Below, in pieces: positions 18,039 to 25,900 of a stretch of 64,000 nucleotides of DNA. The DNA is from Cohnella zeiphila (GTDB lineage Bacteria; Bacillota; Bacilli; Paenibacillales; Paenibacillaceae), in the NCBI RefSeq assembly GCF_014212055.1, contig NZ_JACJVO010000003.1, forward strand, positions 186,001 through 250,000, written 5' to 3'. A model generated the notes under the pieces. The model was not told the origin of the DNA. It did no database searches and saw only the letters and a list, made by a program, of their open reading frames with translations. The translations under genes were made by a program, and so were the position numbers. The stretch's first letter is position 1; every line of letters begins with the position of its first letter.

Positions 18039-18264
18039 CCCGTCACCCTTTTCGAAGATGATCTCGCAGTCTTTTAAAAACGAGTATAGTCCGATGTCAA
18101 CTTTTCTCTCAATACTCATTGCTTCGGAAACTTGTCCTCTTTAACGATTCGCTCCTTTATCGCCCCGCATTGATAATATCGACAAGAAACGAAAGATCCC
18201 CCGATACCCGCGCTCGCCGGACGCTGCTATGATAGCCCCGATAGAAGCAAGGGGGATGGAACGA

Positions 18265-19257
18265 ATGACCTATCGCGTGGCGATAATCGGAGCCGGCGGC
18301 ATCGCCGGCAAGCATCTGGAGGCGATCGGGCTTGCGGAGAAGCTTGTCCCGTGCTCGATCGCGGATATCGATCGCCGGCGCGCGGACGAGCTGGCAGCCC
18401 TTTACGGCATCCGGGCTTATGCGGATTACAAGGAAATGATCGAGCGGGAGAGGCCGGACATCGCGGTCGTCACCTTGCCTCACTTTTTGCACAAGGAGGC
18501 ATCCTTGTTCTCGGCGGCCCGCGGCTGCCATGTTCTGCTCGAGAAGCCGATGGCGCTGGATTCGGCCGAGTGCGACGAGATTGCCGCATTCGTCCGCGCA
18601 AGCCGGGTGAAGCTGATGGTCGGCCACACGCAGCACTACATCGCCGAGACGTTGGCGGCGAAGGAATGGATCGAGAGCGGCCGGCTGGGGAGGCTTGTGC
18701 TCCTTAACGACAGGCGCCATCAGCGCTACGACGTGCCGGGAAGGCCCGGCTGGTTTTTCGAGAAGGCGAAGGCCGGCGGCGGCATCCTGACGAATCTGGG
18801 TTCCCATTCGATCGACAAGATCCAGTGGCTGACGAACAGCCGGGTAACGAAGGTGAAGGCCGTGCTCGATTACGACTCTCCGATCGGGGATGTCGAAGGA
18901 GGCGGCACCGCTTTTCTCGAGACTTCGGCGGGGATTCCCGCGACGATCTCGCAATCCGGTTACCTTGGAGCCGTGGTCGACGAGACGGAGCTTCGTTTCA
19001 CCGGCGGCAGCCTCCTGCTGCGAACCGGGGCCGGCTTGTGGGTAAGCGACGGGGGAGCTTACCGGGAAGCGCCCGTTCCGCCTCGGGCGAATCCCTTCCT
19101 GCGGCAATTCGAGGATCTGCTCGAAGCCATGGAAGAGGATCGCGAGCCTGCTTGCTCGATGGCCTATTCCCGCAGCGTCGTCGCGGCGGTGGAGAGTCTC
19201 TATCGTTCCCACGAGACAGGGACGGAAGTTTCGGTCCATGGAAGGGAGGGCTTCTAA
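18265..19257 (+). CDS. Gfo/Idh/MocA-family oxidoreductase
   Basis: A 330-residue NAD(P)-dependent sugar or inositol dehydrogenase. The Rossmann motif IIGAGGIAGKH is at the N-terminus, the EKPMALD motif with its conserved lysine sits near residue 95, and GGGILTNLGSHSID carries the likely catalytic histidine. ATG at 18265 gives nine bases to GGGGG, so it is preferred to ATG at 18256. It is divergent from the AraC/GH20 operon and 198 bases before an importer operon, fitting a role in oxidising imported sugars. Confidence 0.86.
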   Translation: MTYRVAIIGAGGIAGKHLEAIGLAEKLVPCSIADIDRRRADELAALYGIRAYADYKEMIERERPDIAVVTLPHFLHKEASLFSAARGCHVLLEKPMALDSAECDEIAAFVRASRVKLMVGHTQHYIAETLAAKEWIESGRLGRLVLLNDRRHQRYDVPGRPGWFFEKAKAGGGILTNLGSHSIDKIQWLTNSRVTKVKAVLDYDSPIGDVEGGGTAFLETSAGIPATISQSGYLGAVVDETELRFTGGSLLLRTGAGLWVSDGGAYREAPVPPRANPFLRQFEDLLEAMEEDREPACSMAYSRSVVAAVESLYRSHETGTEVSVHGREGF

Positions 19258-19356
19258 CCGTTGCGGAAGAACCTCGCGCTTGCGGGACATTCCGCTATCG
19301 CCGCTGCCGCGGCGCTTCTCCTTCGTTAAGAAAGTTCCTCGATTTTCGAATTTCCG

Positions 19357-19372
19357 AATCTTCGCGAAGATT
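19357..19372. promoter_or_regulatory. Perfect 16-bp palindrome upstream of importer operon
   Basis: AATCTTCGCGAAGATT is a perfect inverted repeat 84 bases before the first permease gene. It may be an operator; no protein can be assigned. No clear -35/-10 pair was picked out in the 198-base gap. Confidence 0.35.
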
Positions 19373-19455
19373 ACGGACACCGCATGATGGATGGGCGGCC
19401 CACCGATTCCGTAACATAGGCCGCATAGACAAGCCAGATTATTGGAGGAAGCAAC

Positions 19456-20361
19456 ATGGCGCAATTCCGATTCAGGTGGAACCGAAGCAAGTACCTGCTG
19501 CTGCTGTTCCTGCCGGCGCTCGCGTACTACGTTCTGTTCAAGTACGTCCCGATGTTCGGCATCTTGATCTCATTTAAGGATTATAACGCTTTCAAAGGCG
19601 TATGGGCGAGCGAATGGGTCGGCTTCAAATATTATTCGCTTTTCTTCCATAGCCCCGATTTTCCCAAGCTGCTGCGCAATACGGTGGTGCTGGGCGCGTA
19701 CAAGGTCGTGTTCGGCTTCCCGGCTCCCATCGCGCTTGCGCTGCTGCTGAACGAAGTACGCCTCGGCATCGTCAAGCGGCTCGCCCAGACGATCAGCTAT
19801 TTGCCTCACTTCATCTCCAACGTCGTCGTCGTCAGCATGATGTTCCTGTTCCTGTCCCCGTCGAGCGGCCTCGTGAACCGCGTGGTCGAATGGCTCGGCT
19901 ACAGTTCGATCAATTTCATGCAGGACGAGCATTATTTCCGGACGCTCTACGTTCTCTCCGAGATCTGGCAGCACGTCGGCTGGGAGACGATCATCTACCT
20001 GGCGGCGCTGAGCGCCATCGATCCTCAGCTGTACGAAGCGGCACGGGTGGACGGCGCGAACCGCTGGCATCAGCTGCGCCACATTACGCTTCCGGGCATC
20101 TCGGCGGCGATCGTCATCCTGTTCATCCTGAATGTCGGCCACGTGCTGGATATCGGCTTCGAGAAAGTGCTGCTCATGCTCAATCCATCCATTTATTCCA
20201 CGGCGGACGTGCTGAGCACCTACGTATACCGAACCGGCATTCAGTCGATGAACTACAGCTACGGAACGGCGATCGACCTGTTTACGAGCGTCGTGAACCT
20301 GCTGTTTATTCTTACGGCCAACTGGATCAGCCGCAGGACGAGCGAGACAAGCCTGTGGTGA
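19456..20361 (+). CDS. CUT1-type ABC importer permease (LplB-like)
   Basis: A 301-residue inner-membrane permease with about six hydrophobic helices. The N-terminal FKYVPMFGILISFKDY segment is typical of the LplB/YtcP-associated group. The EAA loop that contacts the ATPase is LYEAARVDGANRWHQLRHIT. SD GGAGGAAG supports the ATG. It forms an importer with the next permease and the lipoprotein at 21299; no ATPase gene is nearby, so a shared MsmX-like ATPase is expected. Confidence 0.9.
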   Translation: MAQFRFRWNRSKYLLLLFLPALAYYVLFKYVPMFGILISFKDYNAFKGVWASEWVGFKYYSLFFHSPDFPKLLRNTVVLGAYKVVFGFPAPIALALLLNEVRLGIVKRLAQTISYLPHFISNVVVVSMMFLFLSPSSGLVNRVVEWLGYSSINFMQDEHYFRTLYVLSEIWQHVGWETIIYLAALSAIDPQLYEAARVDGANRWHQLRHITLPGISAAIVILFILNVGHVLDIGFEKVLLMLNPSIYSTADVLSTYVYRTGIQSMNYSYGTAIDLFTSVVNLLFILTANWISRRTSETSLW

Positions 20362-20379
20362 CGAAAGGAGAGAACGACC

Positions 20380-21246
20380 ATCAAACCTAGATTCGGCATC
20401 TTCGATTCGCTGCTGTACCTCGTCTTGTTCCTGGTCGCGGCATCCGCCCTTTATCCGTTCCTCTACATGATCGCCGTCTCGCTGAGCGGCACGGTTCCCG
20501 TCCTGAAGGGCGAGGTGTTCTTCTGGCCCAAGGAATTCACCTTGAACACGTACGCAGCCGTCTTCGACAACCCGTCGATCGGGCGGGCTTACCTGAATAC
20601 GATCGTCTATACGTCGCTCGGAACGACCACCTCCCTGCTGGTCAGCGCGGCGGGGGCCTACGCTCTCTCCAAACGGGAGATGCTGTTCCGCAGCGGCTTC
20701 ATGGTTATGGTCGTCATCACGCTGTTCTTCAGCGGGGGGATGATTCCGACCTTCCTGGTCGTCCGCAGCTATCACCTGCTCGACACGATCTGGGCGATGG
20801 TGCTGCCGGGCGCGGTCAGCACCTGGAATCTGATCGTCATGCGCACGTTTTTCTCCTCGATGCCGCAGGAAGTCGAAGAATCCGGCAAGATCGACGGCCT
20901 GAACGATATCGGCATCTTTATCCGGCTCGTGCTTCCGCTGTCCAAAGCGATCCTCGCGACGATCGGCTTGTTCTACGGCGTCGCGATCTGGAACAACTTC
21001 TTCTCCGCGCTGCTCTACTTGCGGGACACCGACCTGTTCCCGCTGCAGGTCATCGTCCGCAGCATGGTGCTGCAGGGCTCGGGCGGCGCCAACGGCGCGG
21101 GCAATATCGGCGGGGACAGCATCATCGTCGACGAGTCTCTCAAATACGCGACGATCATCGTGACGACGGTTCCCATTCTATTGGTCTACCCGTTCCTCCA
21201 GAAGTATTTCGCCAAGGGAGCGCTTATCGGGTCGGTCAAGGGTTGA
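20380..21246 (+). CDS. CUT1-type ABC importer permease (YtcP/MalG-like), apparent ATC start
   Basis: A 288-residue permease with the EAA loop EESGKIDGLNDIGIFIRLVLP and the family C-terminus ending KGALIGSVKG. The natural N-terminus, judged by homologues and by AAAGGAG nine bases upstream, starts at an ATC codon (20380-20382) where ATG would be expected. The first standard start is TTG at 20425, which would delete 15 residues before the first helix. The gene is in the same frame as the preceding permease, separated only by its TGA. Pairs with the other permease as a heterodimer. Confidence 0.85.
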   Translation: MKPRFGIFDSLLYLVLFLVAASALYPFLYMIAVSLSGTVPVLKGEVFFWPKEFTLNTYAAVFDNPSIGRAYLNTIVYTSLGTTTSLLVSAAGAYALSKREMLFRSGFMVMVVITLFFSGGMIPTFLVVRSYHLLDTIWAMVLPGAVSTWNLIVMRTFFSSMPQEVEESGKIDGLNDIGIFIRLVLPLSKAILATIGLFYGVAIWNNFFSALLYLRDTDLFPLQVIVRSMVLQGSGGANGAGNIGGDSIIVDESLKYATIIVTTVPILLVYPFLQKYFAKGALIGSVKG

Positions 21247-21298
21247 CATAGAGGCAAGCGACTACCGAAAATCAGGGAAGAAAAGCGAGGGGAAAAGC

Positions 21299-22876
21299 AT
21301 GAAGAAAAAACAGGCGGCCGTCGTGTTATCCGCGGTCATGGGACTGAGCCTGGCGCTGGGCGCATGCTCGAACGGCAAGGACAACAATGGAGGGAGCCCG
21401 TCTCCTTCCGCCTCTACGGCTTCTCCGGGAGCCGGCGCGCCGGGGGCGGGCTCCTCGGAGCCGCTCAAGCCGCAGACGTTTACTTTTCTGGACTACAGCA
21501 ATCCGAGCTGGCCTTACGACAAGAACTGGAAGGTCTGGCAGTATATCAAAGAGAAGACCGGCGTGACGCTGGACGTGCAGCTGCCGGCGGGCAATCTGCT
21601 GGAGGACGCGCTCAGCCTGACGATCGCTTCGGGCGACATGCCCGATCTGATGTGGACGCAGGAGAAGTCCGTCGCCGACAAGTTCGGCCAGCAGGGCGCG
21701 CTCGTCAACATCCTTGATTACGTCGACGACATGCCCAACTTCAAGGAGTGGATGAAGAAGTATCCGACGGAGACGCAGAACATGCTCTCTTCCGACGGCA
21801 AGATGTACGAATTCCCGAATCAGGGCCTCGGCGAGTCGAACCGGCGCTCCTGGATGTACCGCGAGGACGTGTTCAAGAAGCTGGGCCTGACGGCTCCGAA
21901 GACGTGGGACGAGCTATACGAGACGCTGAAAAAGCTGAAGGCGGCCTATCCCGACAGCTATCCGCTGAGCTTCCGCAACGGGCTTCGCTACTTCGAAGAC
22001 TTCGGAGCTACCTTCAACGTACCGGCGCCTGTCGACGCGCAGAGCGCCAGCGTCTACTACGACAGCGCATCCGGCGAATGGAAATACGCGCCGGTCCAGG
22101 ATGAATACAAGACGATGCTCACTTACTTCAACAAGTTCTACAAGGACGGCCTGATCCCGAAGGACTTCCTGACCATCGACACGAAGATGTGGCAGGATAT
22201 CGTCTCCACGAACCGGGCGTTCGTCACGCTCGACTACATCGGCCGCATCGACTTCTACAACGCGGCGCTGCGCCCGGACAACCCGGAATTCACGATGAAC
22301 TTCATGGCGCCTCCGGCCGGCGAAGGGGGCTCGCAGAAGAACGCCTACACGGCGACGTCGGAAGAAGGCTTCATGATCTCCTCCAAGTCCTCTAAGATCA
22401 AGGACATCGTCAAGTTCATCGATTTCTTCTATTCGGACGAAGGGCGCAAGCTCGTCAGCTGGGGCAAGGAAGGCGAGACCTACGATTCGAACGGCTTCAC
22501 CGAGAAGTACGCCGATATTACGGATCTGCGCAAGAAGACCGGCCTCTCGACGGACGGCACCTATGCCTGGTTCGACTTCGACGCCCACATCTCGGTGTCA
22601 TCGCCGGAGCTGAAGGCCGCTTACGAGGAATCGCCCAAGTATGACGGCGACAAGCAGTCCAAGCTCGCCTTCACTCCGGACGAGCAGCAAATCCTGAGCA
22701 CGAAGGGCGATTCGCTGAACAGCCATCGCGACGAGAACTTCTCCAAGTTCATCATGGGCACCCGCAGCTTCGACGATTGGGACAAGTTCGTCGACGAGGA
22801 GAAGAAGCTTGGGTACGAGGACATCTTGGCGATCTACAAAAAAGCGGACGAGCGCGCGAAAGCGGCCGTCAAATAA
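21299..22876 (+). CDS. Extracellular solute-binding lipoprotein of the importer
   Basis: A 525-residue family 1 sugar-binding protein. The signal peptide ends in the lipobox LALGAC, so Cys near residue 23 is lipidated. A Ser/Pro/Gly-rich linker follows before the two-lobed binding domain. It lacks the EF-hand-like loop seen in the two binding proteins at 32.6 and 36.4 kb, suggesting a different ligand. It is the third gene of the importer operon; a GC-rich hairpin after its stop probably separates it from the giant lyase. Confidence 0.9.
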   Translation: MKKKQAAVVLSAVMGLSLALGACSNGKDNNGGSPSPSASTASPGAGAPGAGSSEPLKPQTFTFLDYSNPSWPYDKNWKVWQYIKEKTGVTLDVQLPAGNLLEDALSLTIASGDMPDLMWTQEKSVADKFGQQGALVNILDYVDDMPNFKEWMKKYPTETQNMLSSDGKMYEFPNQGLGESNRRSWMYREDVFKKLGLTAPKTWDELYETLKKLKAAYPDSYPLSFRNGLRYFEDFGATFNVPAPVDAQSASVYYDSASGEWKYAPVQDEYKTMLTYFNKFYKDGLIPKDFLTIDTKMWQDIVSTNRAFVTLDYIGRIDFYNAALRPDNPEFTMNFMAPPAGEGGSQKNAYTATSEEGFMISSKSSKIKDIVKFIDFFYSDEGRKLVSWGKEGETYDSNGFTEKYADITDLRKKTGLSTDGTYAWFDFDAHISVSSPELKAAYEESPKYDGDKQSKLAFTPDEQQILSTKGDSLNSHRDENFSKFIMGTRSFDDWDKFVDEEKKLGYEDILAIYKKADERAKAAVK

Positions 22877-22890
22877 TCGTTAACCGAAAA

Positions 22891-22920
22891 GCAAGCCCCG
22901 TGGTCGCACCGACGGGGCTT
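22891..22920 (+). terminator. GC-rich hairpin after the binding-protein gene
   Basis: AAGCCCCGT and ACGGGGCTT-type arms pair around a ~10-base loop. The following T-tract is poor (GTCTATTCC), so it may be a partial terminator or an mRNA-stabilising hairpin. Confidence 0.5.
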
Positions 22921-22954
22921 GTCTATTCCCATACGGACCGAGAGGGATGAGGAA

Positions 22955-25900
22955 ATGGCCATTCGCAAGGCAAGGCAACGAATCGCCGCTTGGACGGCAG
23001 CGCTGATGCTGGCCGCAAGCTTCCCGGCCGCCGTATCGCCGAACGCCGCGCAAGCCGCGGATTTGCCGACGGTTGTGCCGCTGTCTCTGCAGCTCAACAA
23101 CATGGATTCCGCGACGAATGCGGCGGGAGATACGGTCGGGACCGCAGGCATCGCGCTGGAGGCGAACACGGACCCGGCCTATGTCAAGGAAGGAGCGGGC
23201 TCGAAGAAGTGGAAGCTGGCGATCAACGTCGATGCCGACAATCCGGACTCTTATATCGCCGGCGCGGCGCTCATTTACCCGAAGGAAGCCCCGAACGTCG
23301 ATCTGAACGGATACTCCGCGCTGTCGTTCTGGGCGTATAACGAGAAGGCGCGAACAGGCGATCAGGCGGACAAGCCGATTCAACTCCGCTTCTTCATGAA
23401 GGGCGACAGCGAGTATTACTATTATCGCCTGCCGCTGGACTGGACCGGGTGGAAGCAGGTCGAGGTGCCGCTCGACGTCGTGAAGACGCAGACGAGTTCG
23501 GCTGGCGTCAAGGCATGGGGCCCGATGGACTACGTCCGCTTCGATCAAGCCGGCGTCGGCGGCACGACGCTCGATCCGACGCTAAACATGTATTTGGACG
23601 ACATCCGGTTGACGGGACAAGGCGAGGTTTACCCGGTCGCGGCGGACAAGCCGTCCGGCGAGTACGTGAACAAGGCGACGGTGACGTTGACCAGCTTGTC
23701 GAAGCCCTCCTCTCTGTCGACGATCTACTACAAGAGAGAAGGGGTCGACAGCGACTTCCAGCGCTATACCTCGCCGATCGTGCTGACCGAGGACACGACG
23801 CTGGTGACCAAGGCATCCGTCGGGGGTGTGGACAGCGAGGAGACAACTTATCGGTATACTTTCGTTTACCGCGATGTCGTGGAAAATGTAACGGCCAGCC
23901 CGACGGCCGGAACGTACGCCGAGCCGAAGACGGTTGCTCTTAGCTCGGAGACGGACGGGGCGGAGATCTATTACAGGATCGACGGCGTCGACCCGGACTA
24001 TCGGCTCTACTCGGAGCCGATCGTCGTCGACCGTTCGCAGACGATCGTCGCCAAAGCGGTGCTGGACGGCAAGACGAGCGAAGAGACGAGCCACGCGTAT
24101 CGGATCGACCTCTCCGGCAGCTCCAGCATCCCGGTCGGCGACACGGAATCGTTCTCCGGTTGGAGCAATACGACCCCCGTGCAGACGCCCGCCGTGTTGG
24201 GCGATTGGGCGGGGAAGTGGACGGACCCGACGGCGCCGATCGATATTACGGATGTGACGACGGCCCCTTGGCAGACGAACGATCAGCTCGAGTTTTGGCT
24301 CTATTCGGAGACGGCTTCGAACAAGAAAGTGTACGTCATTCTCAGTACGCCGGACGATAGCGTGGCGGGCAACGAATATTTCATGAGCTCGTTCTATGTG
24401 GATTGGACGGGCTGGAAAAAGATCGAGCTGCCGTTCAACCAATTCCTGAACTCCAACGGCGGGGCGAACTTGAGCAACCTGACGAAGATCATCCTCCATC
24501 CCCGCTGGTACGATTCGGACCCCGCGCCGAGCCCGGACGACAAGCTCATCTTCGACGCGCTCGCCCTGACGAAGAACGCCGTCGAGCCTTCGATCCGTTC
24601 CATCGACAAGAGCGCGCTTCCGGACAGCTCGCTGCATTATTCCTTCTCGCTCAAAAATATCGGAGACGCGGACACCGCGTATCAACTGACGCTGACGACG
24701 CCTTTCGCCGCCGGCTACGACGCGACATTTCCCTCGGCGACCGATGTCGTGGCGAAGGGAGAGGAGACGGACGTCGACATCCAGGTGAACGTGCCCGCCT
24801 CCGCGCAAGCCGGCGATGCCCGGCAGGCGATCCTGTCGGTCAAGCCGCTTCAGGGAGGCAAGGAGACGACCGTCGCGATGAATCTCAAGGTGGGAGCGCC
24901 AAGAGAAGCGACTAAGGCGCATCCTTACGTGATGGCCTCACAGGAGCAGCTGAATCAAGCCAAGGAGAAAATTCAAAAGTACGTCTGGGCGCAGGACTAC
25001 CTGGCCGCCATCCGGCTGAAGGCCGACGAATGGGTCGACAGGACGGTGTATTATCCGTCCAAGCCGGGAGGCGAGAGCACTCTGTACGTCTGCGGCGACA
25101 CTCCGCTCGTGTTCGACTACGACAAGCCGCACGAGCATCTGTGCCCGACCGACGGCCAGTGGCTTACCGGAGACGACCTTGACGCGGCGTGGCGCTTTAC
25201 CGCCCATACGGTGAACATGGAGGCGGCTCGCAATCTCGCGATCGTCTATGCGCTGACCGGCGAGACGAAGTATGCGTTGAAGGCCAAGGAAATCCTGGTG
25301 AACTACGCGGAATTGTACCCGAGCTATCCGCTGCAGCCGCTCAACGGCCGCATCTTCTACCAATCGCTCGACGAAGCCGTGCAGATGATCGATCTGGCGC
25401 AGGCTTACGACCTGATCGAGCCGAGCGGCTTCATGAACGAAGCCGAGAAGTACGACGTCGAACAGAACTTGTTCGCTCCGTCGGCCAAGACGCTTCAGGG
25501 CTACGACGTCGGCAAATCGAACTGGCAGACCTGGCATAACGCGGCGATCGGAACGATCGGGGCGATTCTGGAAGACAAGACGCTGATGGACTTCTCCGTC
25601 AGCGGCCGCAGCGGGTTCAACTTCCAGATGGACAACAGCGTATTGTCCGACGGATTCTGGTACGAGGGAGCGATCGGGTACCATTTCTACGCGCAATCCG
25701 CGCTGTTCGACCATGCGCAGGCGCTGAAAAGCATGGGATACGACCTGTTCGCCAACCCGAACTTCAAGAAAATGTACGATGTGACGCTGCAGTATGCTTT
25801 TCCCGATCTGGGCATCATCAACGGCAACGATTCCGGCAAGTATCCGACGAGCCTCGCGGCGCCCGGGAGAGTCGTGCCGATGGATTACGAGGCTGTGTAC

